The translations under genes were made by a program, and so were the position numbers. From Planomonospora sp. ID82291 (GTDB taxonomy: Bacteria; Actinomycetota; Actinomycetes; Streptosporangiales; Streptosporangiaceae): 64,000 nucleotides of DNA. The notes under the pieces were generated by a model. That model was given only the letters and a program-made list of their open reading frames with translations. It was not told the DNA's origin and ran no database searches. Shown piece by piece: positions 8,723 to 17,561 of the stretch (its first letter is position 1; every line of letters starts with the position of its first letter). Where the stretch lies: NCBI RefSeq assembly GCF_015711645.1, contig NZ_JABTEX010000004.1, positions 558,001 through 622,000 of the forward strand, read 5' to 3'.

Positions 8723-9973
8723 ATGGGCGAATTCAGTAGACGCGACCTGCTGAAGGCGGGCGGGGCGTTGGGCACCATCGGGGCGTTGAGCTTCGCGACA
8801 CCCGCGCAGGCGCGCGTGTGGACGTGGTCGCCCAGCGGCTCGGTGGCGGGCACGGGGGCGGGCCTCGACCCGCGGTGGGTGTGGGACGAGGAGGCCGATC
8901 CGCTGGTCGCCTCGCTGATCGACCGAGGCGACGTGCCCAGGGTCAACGCGCTGCTGCGGACCTGGACCAAGAACGGCCAGCCGCTGCCGGACGGGCTCCC
9001 GGCGGACCTGCGGGCCTTCATGGAGAAGGCGCGCAGCATGCCCGCGTGGGCCGACCGGGGCAAGCTCGCCACCGCGGTCGAGTTCAACGACAAGCGGGGC
9101 CTCTACCTCGGCGTGCTGTACGGCTTCGCCAGCGGGATGATCAGCACGGTCATCCCCAAGGAGGCGCGTGCGGTCTACTACTCGCAGGGCGGCGCGGACA
9201 TGAAGGACCGCATCTCCAAGACCGCCAAGCTCGGGTACGACATCGGGTCCCGGAACGCCTACGACGACGACGGCGAAATGATCGTGACCTGCGTCAAGAC
9301 CCGGCTGGTGCACGCGGCCGTGCGCCACCTCCTGCCGAAGTCCCCACACTGGCAGGGGGCCGCCGACGAGGAGATCCCGATCAGCCAGGCGGACATGATG
9401 GTCACCTGGCACAGCCTGCCCACGACCGTCATGAAGCATCTGACCTCGTGGAAGGTGTCGATCCCCGACCACGAGTCCGTGGCCTTCCTGCACTCGTGGC
9501 AGCTGGCCGGGCACATGCTCGGCATCAAGGACGAGTACATCCCCGCGTCGTGGGCCGAGGCGAACTCCCAGGCCGAGCAGGTCCTGGACCCGATCCTGGC
9601 CCCGACGCCCGAGGGTCTCAAACTGGCCGACATCCTGCTCAACCTCGGCGCCCAGATCGACGCCGGCATCCTCAGCAAGCGCATACTCGGCGCGTTCACG
9701 CGCTTCCTGCTCGGCGACCAGATCGCCGAATGGCTGAAGATCCGCAGGTACCCGTTCTGGGACGGGATCCTCGACACGTTCTGGGAGCCCTTCATCGCCG
9801 TCCGCGAGGGCGTGCTCAAGGTGTTCCCGGGGACGGACAACGTCTACTGGCTTCTCGACGAGCTCATCCGCAAGCTGGTCCTGCTCTACCTGTCCGAGCT
9901 GAGGGAGATCAGCATCGAGATCCCGGTGGCCAACAACCCGAACTACCCGGGGAGCCCGGCATGGCGGAGCTGA
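8723..9973 (+). CDS. lcp: latex clearing protein (rubber oxygenase) 1
   Basis: Secreted b-type haem dioxygenase of the Lcp/DUF2236 family that cleaves poly(cis-1,4-isoprene) at double bases to oligo-isoprenoid aldehyde/ketones. The 416 residues begin with a Tat signal (SRRDLLKAGG; cleavage probably after PAQA at 30). Every residue known as functional in Streptomyces K30 Lcp (Glu148, Arg164, Lys167, Thr168, His198) has a counterpart one position lower: Glu147, Arg163, Lys166, Thr167 and the proximal haem ligand His197 in TRLVHAAVRHLLP. Ribosome site GGAG lies before the ATG. Its end overlaps the second copy by 13 bases, and oxiB-oxiA follow, the arrangement seen in rubber degraders. I am confident of the family; activity on rubber is inferred. 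Confidence 0.92.
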   Translation: MGEFSRRDLLKAGGALGTIGALSFATPAQARVWTWSPSGSVAGTGAGLDPRWVWDEEADPLVASLIDRGDVPRVNALLRTWTKNGQPLPDGLPADLRAFMEKARSMPAWADRGKLATAVEFNDKRGLYLGVLYGFASGMISTVIPKEARAVYYSQGGADMKDRISKTAKLGYDIGSRNAYDDDGEMIVTCVKTRLVHAAVRHLLPKSPHWQGAADEEIPISQADMMVTWHSLPTTVMKHLTSWKVSIPDHESVAFLHSWQLAGHMLGIKDEYIPASWAEANSQAEQVLDPILAPTPEGLKLADILLNLGAQIDAGILSKRILGAFTRFLLGDQIAEWLKIRRYPFWDGILDTFWEPFIAVREGVLKVFPGTDNVYWLLDELIRKLVLLYLSELREISIEIPVANNPNYPGSPAWRS

Positions 9974-11196
9974 GCAGGCGCAGGATGCTGATCTCGGGCG
10001 GGGCCCTGGGGGCGCTCGGAGCGCTGGGGGCGGCGTTCCCGGCCCGTGCGACCCCCTGGACCTGGTCGCCGAGCGGTTCGATCGCCGGCGTCGGCGCCGG
10101 CGCCGACCCCCGGTGGGTGTGGGACGAGGCGGCCGACCCCCTGGTCGCCTCGCTCTTCGAGCGCGGCCTCATCCCCGAGGTCAACCGTCTGCTCTGGAAC
10201 TGGGACCGCAATGACCAGCCCCTGCCCGAAGGGCTCCCGGCGGACCTGCGGGACTTCATGGAGGAGGCGCGCCGGCTGCCGTCATGGGCGGACCGGGGCA
10301 AGCTGGAGCGCGCGGCCGGGTTCAACAAGTCCCGCGGGCTGTACCTCAACCTGCTCAACGGCGTGGGCGGCGGCATGCTGAGCACCGCCATCCCCAAGGA
10401 GGCCCTCTCGGTCTACTACTCCAAGGGCGGCGCGGACATGGAGGACCGGGTCGCCAAGACGAGCCTCCTGGGGTTCGCCGTCGGAGACCTGAACGCCTAC
10501 CGGCCCGACGGCACCTGCATCGTCCAGGCCGTGAAGACCCGGCTGGTGCACGCGGCGGTGCGGCACCTGCTGCCGCAGTCCCCGCACTGGAAGGAGGTCT
10601 CCGGCGAGGAGATCCCGATCAGCCAGGAGGACATGCTGGTCACCTGGCACACCCTGCCGACCTTCGCCATGCGCAGGATGCTCGAGTGGAAGGTCCCGAT
10701 CACTCCCGCCGAGTCCGAGGCGTACCTGCACGTGTGGCAGGTGACCGCGCACATGCTCGGCATCAGGGACGAGTACGTCCCCGCGTCGTGGGCCGACGCC
10801 GACGCCCAGTCGGACCAGATCCTGCCCCGGAACACGGGCCCGACGACCGAGGGCGTGAAGCTGACCGACATCCTGCTGGACCAGCTCGCCGAGCAGACCA
10901 GCCTCGGCACCCGGGCCAGCCGGTCCCTGTGCAACGCGCTCGCCCGGTACCTGGTCGGCGACCAGGTGGCCGACTGGGACGGCATCGAGCGCGAGCCGGT
11001 GTGGGACCGGGTGATCCCCGCCGTCTGGCCGAAACTGGTGAAGTTCCGCGAGGGCCTCATCCCGCTGCCGCTGGTCCCCGAGACCGCCTGGGTGATCGAC
11101 GAGGCCGCGCGGAGGTACATCTTGCTCTACCTCACCAAGTTCAAGGAAACCAAGATCGACATTCCCGTGATCAACCGTCCGGTCCCGGGCCGCTGA
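9961..11196 (+). CDS. lcp: latex clearing protein (rubber oxygenase) 2
   Basis: Tandem paralogue of the preceding gene, 411 residues. It has its own Tat signal (ELSRRRMLISGG, likely cleaved after PARA at 30) and the same catalytic set: Glu147, Arg163, Lys166, Thr167, His197. The start ATG lies within the last codons of copy 1, so the pair is translationally coupled. By eye roughly 60-65 percent of residues agree, with most divergence in the C-terminal third, so the duplication is not recent and the two may prefer different chain lengths or lie on different extracytoplasmic faces. A four-base gap leads to oxiB. Confidence 0.92.
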   Translation: MAELSRRRMLISGGALGALGALGAAFPARATPWTWSPSGSIAGVGAGADPRWVWDEAADPLVASLFERGLIPEVNRLLWNWDRNDQPLPEGLPADLRDFMEEARRLPSWADRGKLERAAGFNKSRGLYLNLLNGVGGGMLSTAIPKEALSVYYSKGGADMEDRVAKTSLLGFAVGDLNAYRPDGTCIVQAVKTRLVHAAVRHLLPQSPHWKEVSGEEIPISQEDMLVTWHTLPTFAMRRMLEWKVPITPAESEAYLHVWQVTAHMLGIRDEYVPASWADADAQSDQILPRNTGPTTEGVKLTDILLDQLAEQTSLGTRASRSLCNALARYLVGDQVADWDGIEREPVWDRVIPAVWPKLVKFREGLIPLPLVPETAWVIDEAARRYILLYLTKFKETKIDIPVINRPVPGR

Positions 11197-11199
11197 GCG

Positions 11200-13518
11200 A
11201 TGACGGGATCGAATGACGGCATGCCGCCGGACGAGGCCGTCGGGCGGCGGCGGTTCCTCGGATACGTGCTGGCGGCCCCGACCCTGGTGGCCGCCGCCGA
11301 GCTCGGGGTGACGGCGTCGCCCGACATCCGGCCGCCCTCGCCCGACATCCGGCTGCCCTCGCCGGAGATCACGGAGATACTCGACCTCAACGACATGATG
11401 ACCCTGGCGGCGCTGCCCACCTCGGGCCTGGTCACGGTCGAGGTCCACCCGGACGGCACGGTCTCGTTCGCGCTGCCGCGGGCCGAGGTGGGCCAGGGCA
11501 TCACCACCTCGACGGCCATGCTGATCGCCGAGGAGATGTCCGTACCGCTGGACCGGGTGCGCGTCACGCTGGCCGACGCCCGGCCGGAGCTCGTGTTCAA
11601 CCAGCTCACCGGCGGGTCGAACACGACCATCGCGACCTACACCCCGATCCGGGTCGCCGCCGCCGTCGCCCGGCTCCGGCTGCTGGCCGCCGCGGCCGTC
11701 GAGCTCGGCTCGGCGGTCACCGACCTGGCACTGAAGGACGGGGTGGTCACCGCCCGCTCCGGCGCGAGCGTCGGCATCGGCGCGCTCGCCGGGACGGCCG
11801 CGAGCACGCGGACCCGGCAGGTGCCGGTGACGCTCACGCCGCGCGAGGACTTCACCGTCATCGGCAGGCCGCAGAACCGGATCGACGCGCTGGACGCGGT
11901 GACCGGGCGCAAGAAGTTCACGATGGATCTCGACGTCCCGGGCGCGAAGCCGACGATGATCTGCCGGCCGCCGACCATCAACGGCAGGGTCGGCCCGGTG
12001 GCCAACCTCGCCGAGGTCCGCGCCATGCCGGGCGTCACCGACGTCGTGACGGTCTCCACCGGGGTGGCGGTGCGCGCCGAGACCTTCGGCCAGTGCATCG
12101 ACGCCGTACGCGCGCTGAAGGTCTCCTGGAAGCCCGGCACCGCGGAGGGGAAGTCCGACGAGACCGTGCTCCGGGAGCTGGAGGCCGCGGAGCTTCCGAT
12201 CGGGCTCAGGCCGCCGACCCCGGTCGTGGAGGAGCGGTTCACCTTCCACTTCCGCAGCAACAGCGCGCTGGAGCCCAACTGCGCGATCGCGGACGTGCGG
12301 GCCGACCGCGCCGAGATCTGGTCGTCGCTGAAGTCGCCGATCGTCGCCCAGCAGGCCATCGCCGCCACGCTGAGGCTGCCGGTCGGCAGGGTCACCGTGC
12401 ACGTCACCGAGGGCGGCGGCTCCTTCGGGCGCAAACTCTTCTCCGACGCCGCGCTGGAGGCCGCCGAGGTCTCCCAGAAGCTCGGCAAGCCCGTCAAGCT
12501 CATGTGGCACCGCGCCGACGACTCCCGGCAGGGCCGCACCCACCCGATGGCCACCTCGCGGGTGCGCGTCTCCTACCTCGGCGACACCGTGCTGAGCTAC
12601 AAGCAGCGGCACACCAGCGTCTCCACCGACCTCGGCCACGGGCTCGGTGAGATCATCACCGCCACGGCCGCGAAGCTCCCGGTGGGCGACATCGGTTTCT
12701 CCGAGACGTTCTTCCAGCTCAGCCAGACGATGTCCTACGACTTCGGGAGCAGCAGCCGGCTGCTCAGCGAGACGGACAAGGGCTTCAACACCGGCAGCAT
12801 GCGGAACGTCTACTCGCCCGACGTCACCTGCGCCCGGGAGCTCATCGTCGACCGGCTCGCGGCGAGGATGGGCAGGGACCCCTACCGGTTCCGGCGCGAC
12901 TTCCTCCGGAACGACCGCTCCCGGGCGGTGCTGGAGAAGGCGGCCGAGGCCGGCGGCTGGGGGCGGCCGATGCCGGCCGGCACCGCGCAGGGCATCGCGT
13001 TCCACGCCGAGTACAAGTCCGTCAGCGCCGCGCTGGTGGAGATCGACTGCCGGCCCGAGACCGTCGGCCGGCCCATCCGCGACGGCGTGGCCGGACCGCG
13101 CGTCACCAAGGCCGTGTTCGTGGTGGACGTCGGCCTCGTCGTGAACCCGCGGGGCCTGGAGGCGCAGATGATGGGCGGCATCATGGACGGCATCGCGCTG
13201 GCCCTGACCTCCAGCCTGCACCTGCGCGACGGGTACTTCCTCGAGGCGAGCTGGGACAACTACTTCTACACCCGGCAGTGGAACACCCCGCCCGAACTCC
13301 AGATCATCATCATGCCCAGCGGCTCGGAGAAGCCCGGCGGCGCAGGGGAACTGGGCGTCGCCGCGTCGATGGCCGCGGTCGCCTGCGCGTACGGCCGTGC
13401 GACCGGGACGATGCCCACCGGCTTCCCGATCAACCACGGCACGCTCTCCTTCACCCCCAAACCGACCGTCCCGCCCGTTCCGCCCTCCCCGACCGACGGC
13501 TTGGACCACGCCCGCTGA
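11200..13518 (+). CDS. oxiB: molybdenum hydroxylase large subunit (OxiB-like)
   Basis: Molybdopterin-binding subunit of a xanthine dehydrogenase-family enzyme, 772 residues, of the isoquinoline 1-oxidoreductase type in which the large subunit carries a Tat motif (GRRRFLGYVL at 16-25). Cofactor motifs include AEVGQGITTS, EGGGSFGRKLF and KPGGAGELGVAAS with the probable catalytic Glu717. A short triplicated SPDIR/SPEI segment follows the signal region. In Streptomyces K30, oxiA-oxiB adjoin lcp and are thought to oxidise the aldehydes released from rubber to acids; position here (4 bases after lcp2, then the Fe-S subunit) supports the same role. No dedicated FAD subunit gene is present, as expected for this group. 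Confidence 0.88.
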   Translation: MTGSNDGMPPDEAVGRRRFLGYVLAAPTLVAAAELGVTASPDIRPPSPDIRLPSPEITEILDLNDMMTLAALPTSGLVTVEVHPDGTVSFALPRAEVGQGITTSTAMLIAEEMSVPLDRVRVTLADARPELVFNQLTGGSNTTIATYTPIRVAAAVARLRLLAAAAVELGSAVTDLALKDGVVTARSGASVGIGALAGTAASTRTRQVPVTLTPREDFTVIGRPQNRIDALDAVTGRKKFTMDLDVPGAKPTMICRPPTINGRVGPVANLAEVRAMPGVTDVVTVSTGVAVRAETFGQCIDAVRALKVSWKPGTAEGKSDETVLRELEAAELPIGLRPPTPVVEERFTFHFRSNSALEPNCAIADVRADRAEIWSSLKSPIVAQQAIAATLRLPVGRVTVHVTEGGGSFGRKLFSDAALEAAEVSQKLGKPVKLMWHRADDSRQGRTHPMATSRVRVSYLGDTVLSYKQRHTSVSTDLGHGLGEIITATAAKLPVGDIGFSETFFQLSQTMSYDFGSSSRLLSETDKGFNTGSMRNVYSPDVTCARELIVDRLAARMGRDPYRFRRDFLRNDRSRAVLEKAAEAGGWGRPMPAGTAQGIAFHAEYKSVSAALVEIDCRPETVGRPIRDGVAGPRVTKAVFVVDVGLVVNPRGLEAQMMGGIMDGIALALTSSLHLRDGYFLEASWDNYFYTRQWNTPPELQIIIMPSGSEKPGGAGELGVAASMAAVACAYGRATGTMPTGFPINHGTLSFTPKPTVPPVPPSPTDGLDHAR

Positions 13519-13533
13519 GACCAGGAGATCCGA

Positions 13534-14010
13534 GTGCCCGAGTACACCTTCCGCGTCAACGGGGAGCAGGTCACCGTCGACGTCCCCGGCGACGTGCGCC
13601 TGCTGTGGGTGCTGCGCGACATCCTCGGCATCACCGGGCCGAAGTACGGCTGCGGCATCAACGTCTGCAAGGCCTGCACCAGCCATGTCAACGGCCGCGC
13701 CGTCAACCCCTGCGCGGTCCCCGTCGCGGACCTCCGGCCGACCGACGAGGTCACCACCATCGAAGGGCTGGCGGCCACGGTCGGCGAGGACCTGCACCCC
13801 ATGCAGCGGGCGTGGATCGACCACGACGTCGCCCAGTGCGGCTACTGCCAGCCCGGCCAGATCATGGCCGCCGTGGCACTGGTCCGCCGGGTCGCCGCCG
13901 AGGGCCGCGAGATCACCGACGCCGACCTCGACGGCCTCCGCAACATCTGCCGCTGCGGCACCTACTTCCGCATCCGCGAGGCCATCCGGGCAGGTGCGAA
14001 GGACATGTGA
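13534..14010 (+). CDS. oxiA: 2Fe-2S subunit of molybdenum hydroxylase (OxiA-like)
   Basis: Small iron-sulfur subunit of 158 residues that passes electrons from the molybdenum site of OxiB. The N-terminal plant-type 2Fe-2S cluster ligands are in CGINVCKACTSHVNG with a fourth Cys at VNPC; the C-terminal helical domain holds the second cluster in CGYCQPGQ and NICRCGTYFRIREAI. It lacks a signal peptide, so it is probably co-exported with the Tat-bearing OxiB. The start is GTG at 13534 with AGGAG about 8 bases ahead, 15 bases after the oxiB stop. It ends the rubber operon. Confidence 0.9.
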   Translation: MPEYTFRVNGEQVTVDVPGDVRLLWVLRDILGITGPKYGCGINVCKACTSHVNGRAVNPCAVPVADLRPTDEVTTIEGLAATVGEDLHPMQRAWIDHDVAQCGYCQPGQIMAAVALVRRVAAEGREITDADLDGLRNICRCGTYFRIREAIRAGAKDM

Positions 14011-14031
14011 GACCGTACGGCCGGGCGGTCC

Positions 14032-14098
14032 GCGCCGCCGCGGCGGCGCCCGGCGATCCCCGGGGCCCGCCGCCGCGGTCCCGGCCCGCCCGGCGGGC
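14032..14098. terminator. hairpins between convergent genes
   Basis: Two perfect GC palindromes lie between the convergent oxiA and cueP-like stops: GCGCCGCCG/CGGCGGCGC at 14032-14049 and GCCCGCC-C-GGCGGGC at 14084-14098. Together they plausibly serve as a bidirectional terminator; there is no T-tract. Confidence 0.45.
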
Positions 14099-14143
14099 AC
14101 GGGGCGACGCCGGGGATCCGACCGCGGACGCGATCGCCGGGCC

Positions 14144-14752
14144 TCAGGCGAGGCGGAGCGTGGTCAGGCAGGTCGGCGCCTCCTGGCCGGTGGTGATCTC
14201 CGCCTCACCGGTCCTGCCGCCGTAAGTGATCTTCAGGGTGCCCTCGATGCCGCGGGGCAGCCAGAAACCGGTGAACCCGTTGGCGAAGGTGGTGCGCGTC
14301 TCGTCGACCAGCACCCTGCCGTTGGTCTCGTCCACGATCTTCACCTGTATGTCCCGGGCGGCCAGTTCGCCCTTGCAGGTGGTCAGCGAGTGGTGGAAGC
14401 ACTCGTGGGTCTGATCCGTGTAGGGGGCCACCGACAGGTAGAAGCGGTCATCGGGGACAGGGAGGCCGACCTCCTGGGCGCCGCCGGAGACCACCAGTTC
14501 GCCGGGTCGGACCGACGCTCTCAGGTCGGTCGGGCGCTCCTGGAGGCTCAACCGGTCGAGATGGTCGATGATCTCCACGGTGCTCTTGCCGTCCAGGCCG
14601 TGGGAGGCCAGCAGCGGTCCGGCTCCGGCGGACGCCGACGGTGCCGCGCTCGGCGCGGTGGTGGCCGGGGCGGCGGTCGTGTCGTCGCCCGGGGTCGCGC
14701 ACCCGGTCAGCAGCAGGGCGGAGACCGCGGTCGCGATGACGAGTCGTTTCAT
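14144..14752 (-). CDS. cueP: CueP-like copper-binding lipoprotein
   Basis: Exported protein of 202 residues with a lipoprotein signal (LLLTGC, lipid on Cys18), an Ala/Thr/Ser/Pro-rich tether to about residue 45, and a folded domain with the conserved HECFHHSLTTCKGEL segment whose Cys and His residues fit the metal site of CueP, the periplasmic copper protein of Salmonella. A second Cys lies in APTCLTTL near the end. It would buffer or hand over copper on the outer face of the membrane. It follows a membrane protein gene by 42 bases on the same strand. No copper ATPase or CueR/CsoR gene is next to it. Confidence 0.75.
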   Translation of the reverse strand: MKRLVIATAVSALLLTGCATPGDDTTAAPATTAPSAAPSASAGAGPLLASHGLDGKSTVEIIDHLDRLSLQERPTDLRASVRPGELVVSGGAQEVGLPVPDDRFYLSVAPYTDQTHECFHHSLTTCKGELAARDIQVKIVDETNGRVLVDETRTTFANGFTGFWLPRGIEGTLKITYGGRTGEAEITTGQEAPTCLTTLRLA

Positions 14753-14794
14753 CCCTGGATCCTTCGCTGCGTCTCGTCGTGGTGTTCAGGGCGT

Positions 14795-15451
14795 TCACAT
14801 GTGCATGCCGGCGTGGCCCGCGGTGTGGTAGCCGAACAGCGTCGGGTCGAGCATCCCGAAGATCATGGCGATGTGCGCGACGATGAGGAACAGTCCCACG
14901 AAGGCGGCGTGCCACTTCAGCCGGGCGGTGTCGGTGAGGCCGCGGCCCAGGACGCGCAGCTCCAGCAGGGCGATGCCGAACAGCGGGACGACGCCGGACA
15001 GGTAGCCGCCGACGGCGATGACGTCGATCGGCCCGCGCCAGCCTCCGCCGGTGGTCAGGGGGATGGCGGCGTTGACCATCAGGTAGCCGAAGACGGCGAG
15101 GAAGTACAGGCCGCCGATGATGCCGGCCCAGCGGTTGAGGGACGTGACCCACGCCTTGGCGTCGCGGTTGAACAGCAGGGCCAGTTCGGTGATCGCGACG
15201 GTCTCGGCCAGGACGACCGGTGCGGCCATGAACATCAGCAGGTTCCACGGCTGGTTGGTGGCCAGCAGTTCCATGTAGTGGGTCATGGCCACGGAGGCGC
15301 CGTCGGTGGGCAGGGCCGGCAGCGCGAACGCGCCGGCGGTCGCGGCCAGTACCGCGGCGCCGGCCACGGCGGTCCCCAGAGCCCATCGGGGCCGGTGCGC
15401 CGTCGGGGCGGTGGCGGTGGCGCTGGCGGGACGGGTCTGGGTGGCGGACAT
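14795..15451 (-). CDS. membrane protein linked to CueP
   Basis: Predicted integral membrane protein of 218 residues with an N-terminal Pro/Thr/Ala cytosolic stretch and about five hydrophobic helices (near residues 26-45, 68-90, 105-128, 140-165, 185-205). The C-terminus ends in a His/Met-rich tail (HTAGHAGMHM), a composition common in copper-handling proteins. AGGAGG precedes the ATG. It is upstream of the cueP-like gene in one operon, so a role in copper transfer or tolerance is likely. I believe it belongs to an uncharacterised actinobacterial family often next to cueP, but cannot name it with certainty. The 293 bases upstream to the next gene hold the promoter and no credible gene. Confidence 0.7.
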   Translation of the reverse strand: MSATQTRPASATATAPTAHRPRWALGTAVAGAAVLAATAGAFALPALPTDGASVAMTHYMELLATNQPWNLLMFMAAPVVLAETVAITELALLFNRDAKAWVTSLNRWAGIIGGLYFLAVFGYLMVNAAIPLTTGGGWRGPIDVIAVGGYLSGVVPLFGIALLELRVLGRGLTDTARLKWHAAFVGLFLIVAHIAMIFGMLDPTLFGYHTAGHAGMHM

Positions 15452-15744
15452 GTCGTTCCTCCTGTGGTGTGGTCGCCGACCTCCTCAGCATCGGGTGCTT
15501 CCCCGAAGGTCACCCTGCGGGTTCGATGAAGATTCGATGGAGAGCCACCCGGCGGGTTCTCCGTGGTGCGGTGGTGCGGTGCGGCCGATGGCGCGGTGCG
15601 GCGGACCTTCACCTGACCGCCAGGGGCGAAGGTCCGCGACGAACGGCCGGGCGACCAGCCGTGGCGGCTTCTCCCTGACCGCGTCGCCGGCGCGACCGGG
15701 CTCGGCGGTCGATCGGCCGCCGGCCGGAGCCGACGGCCGCGGGA

Positions 15745-17133
15745 TCAGGAGCCGAAACCGAGGCCGAGGCGGTCGAGGAGGCGCAGCCAGAGGTTACGGC
15801 GGCCGGTGCGGTCTTCACGGGCCATCGACCATCGGGTGATCTGGATGCCGATCCATGCCAGCGGTTCCGGGGGGAAGGGCACGCCCTGGTGGCGGACCAT
15901 GCGCAGGCGGGTGCGCTCGGTGGGTTCGCCGGACAGCAGATCGAGCATGACGTCGGCGGCGAAGCGGGCGGCGGTGACGCCGAGGCCGGTGAAGCCGGCG
16001 GCGTAGGCGACGCGGTCGTTGCGGGTCAGACCGTAGAAGGCGCAGAAGCGGGTGCTGGTGTCGATGACGCCGGCCCAGCGGTGGGTGAAACGGACACCCT
16101 TCAGCTGGGGGAAGGTCTCGAAGAACTGGTCGGCGAGGAGGGTGTGGGTCTTCTCGCGGTCTTCGTGCTCGGGTCGGATGGAGCGCCCGTAGTGGTAAAC
16201 GGCGTCGTAGCCGCCCCACAGGATGCGCCCGTCGGGGGTGCGGCGGTAGTAGTGGAACCGGTTGCCGGTGTCGCTGATGCCGAACTGGCGGTCCCATCCG
16301 ATGGAGCGATGCTGCTCGGGAGCCAAGGGCTCGGTGGCCAGAACGTAGTCGTAGACGGGGACGACCGCGTATCTCCGCCAGCCGAGCAGCGAGGTGAAGA
16401 CGTTCGTGGCCAGGGCGACCTGCCGGGCCCGCACCCGCCCCTGGGGCGTGTGCAGCACGACGGCGTCCTGGTGGTCGGTGATGCGCTCGACCGGGGTGTG
16501 CTCGGCGATGCGCACGCCGAGGTCTTCGGCGACCGCGGCCAGCCCCCATGCCAGACGGGCGGGGTTCACCAGAACGGATTCGTCGGAGTCCATCCGGCCG
16601 GCGAGGTAGGTGGGGGAGTCCACGAGTCGGCGGACGGCGTCCTGGTCCAGGAATCCGGGTAGGTCGGGCTGGAAGGCGGCGATCTGGTGCTCGCGGGTGG
16701 CGACGTTGAGGGAGGCGCCGCGCGTGAAGTCGCAGTCGATGCCGTAGCGCGCGATGGTCTCGGCGATGGCGTCGAGGTTGTCCATGCCGAGCCGGTGCAG
16801 GGTGTCGTACTCCTCGGGCCAGCGCTCGCGGCCGTTGGCGGAGCCGTGGGTGAGGCTCGCATTGCAGAAACCGCCGTTCCTGCCGCTGGCGTGCTCGGCG
16901 ATCCGGTCCCCTTCCAGCAGCAGCACGTCGAGGCCGGGGTCGCGTTCCTTGGCCCGCACCGCCGTCCACAGGCCGGTGAATCCGGCACCGACGATGACCA
17001 GGTCCGCTGCCGCGTCGCCGGTCAGAGCGGGCCGCGGTGCGGGCCGACCGGGGTCGTCGAGCCAGAGCGGGACGTGCTTGGCTCCGCTCAGCGCGCTCGC
17101 GGCGGCATCGGGGTGCGGGGACGTGGTGTGCAT
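15745..17133 (-). CDS. FAD-dependent amine oxidoreductase (DAO/PuuB type)
   Basis: Flavoenzyme of 462 residues in the D-amino acid oxidase fold. The Rossmann motif DLVIVGAGFTGLWTA starts near residue 46; GRNGGFCNASLTHG near 85-98 is the loop that in many members covalently or tightly holds FAD; WGGYDAVYHYGR and YAAGFTGLGVTAARFAADVM close the FAD site near the end. The closest named relative by pattern is gamma-glutamylputrescine oxidase PuuB and related amine oxidases, so a secondary amine or amino acid substrate is likely. GAGG lies before the ATG. It is divergent from the MFS exporter across a region with two copies of the cluster operator. Its role in this amide/amine cluster is inferred from neighbours. 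Confidence 0.85.
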   Translation of the reverse strand: MHTTSPHPDAAASALSGAKHVPLWLDDPGRPAPRPALTGDAAADLVIVGAGFTGLWTAVRAKERDPGLDVLLLEGDRIAEHASGRNGGFCNASLTHGSANGRERWPEEYDTLHRLGMDNLDAIAETIARYGIDCDFTRGASLNVATREHQIAAFQPDLPGFLDQDAVRRLVDSPTYLAGRMDSDESVLVNPARLAWGLAAVAEDLGVRIAEHTPVERITDHQDAVVLHTPQGRVRARQVALATNVFTSLLGWRRYAVVPVYDYVLATEPLAPEQHRSIGWDRQFGISDTGNRFHYYRRTPDGRILWGGYDAVYHYGRSIRPEHEDREKTHTLLADQFFETFPQLKGVRFTHRWAGVIDTSTRFCAFYGLTRNDRVAYAAGFTGLGVTAARFAADVMLDLLSGEPTERTRLRMVRHQGVPFPPEPLAWIGIQITRWSMAREDRTGRRNLWLRLLDRLGLGFGS

Positions 17134-17355
17134 GCGTACCTCGGTAGGTGTCCGTCCACAGAAGGGCTGGTTTTGGAGAAGGGGGTCGAATCGGGCAGGG
17201 CCGCCTCAGAGCGGCAGGGCGGAGAAGCCGTGGCGCGATCGCCCTTGAGCCGCGGTGAGCGGCAGCGCGCCTTTACCGCCGGCCGTCTCCCCGGCCTGCG
17301 CCGAAGTGGACCGGCGGTTCCCTCATGGAGACCGTGCGTAAGATGGCCTTCAATA

Positions 17356-17371
17356 TACAACACCCATTACA
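17356..17371. promoter_or_regulatory. cluster operator site A
   Basis: TACAACACCCATTACA (reverse strand TGTAATGGGTGTTGTA) fits the palindrome TRTAAYG-NN-CRTTAYA with two mismatches. It lies in an AT-rich island about 220 bases before the oxidase gene. Confidence 0.5.
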
Positions 17372-17545
17372 TAACGCAAGCAATATGTCGAATGCGATGT
17401 CGTCGGCCTCGCCGGGCCGTTCGGGCTCGTGGTGGTCGGGGTGCGGCCCGAGATCCGGGTCCGCATCCCGTCGCATCTCCGCCCGGCCCTCTCGCCGACT
17501 TGGATCCGCACGTCGCAGCGATGAGGTCGACCGGCCTTGCTTTTG

Positions 17546-17561
17546 TGTAATGAGCGTTATA
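17546..17561. promoter_or_regulatory. cluster operator site B
   Basis: TGTAATG-AG-CGTTATA is the best copy of the shared motif: both 7-base arms match TRTAAYG/CRTTAYA exactly. It sits between the oxidase and MFS genes, about 320 bases before the MFS start. Confidence 0.55.

Noticed and set aside
10282-14100. Very long open frame (over 1,200 codons) on the minus strand
   Set aside because: It is antisense to lcp2, oxiB and oxiA, has an Arg/Gly/Pro/His-rich composition with no domain, and exists because of GC bias.
13397-15529. 710-codon open frame on the plus strand
   Set aside because: Shadow spanning oxiB end, oxiA and the cueP operon in a wrong frame; no coherent domain.
15452-15744. CueR/CsoR operator before the copper operon
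   Set aside because: ACCTTCGGGG-like bases are present on the minus strand but the required inverted partner is absent.
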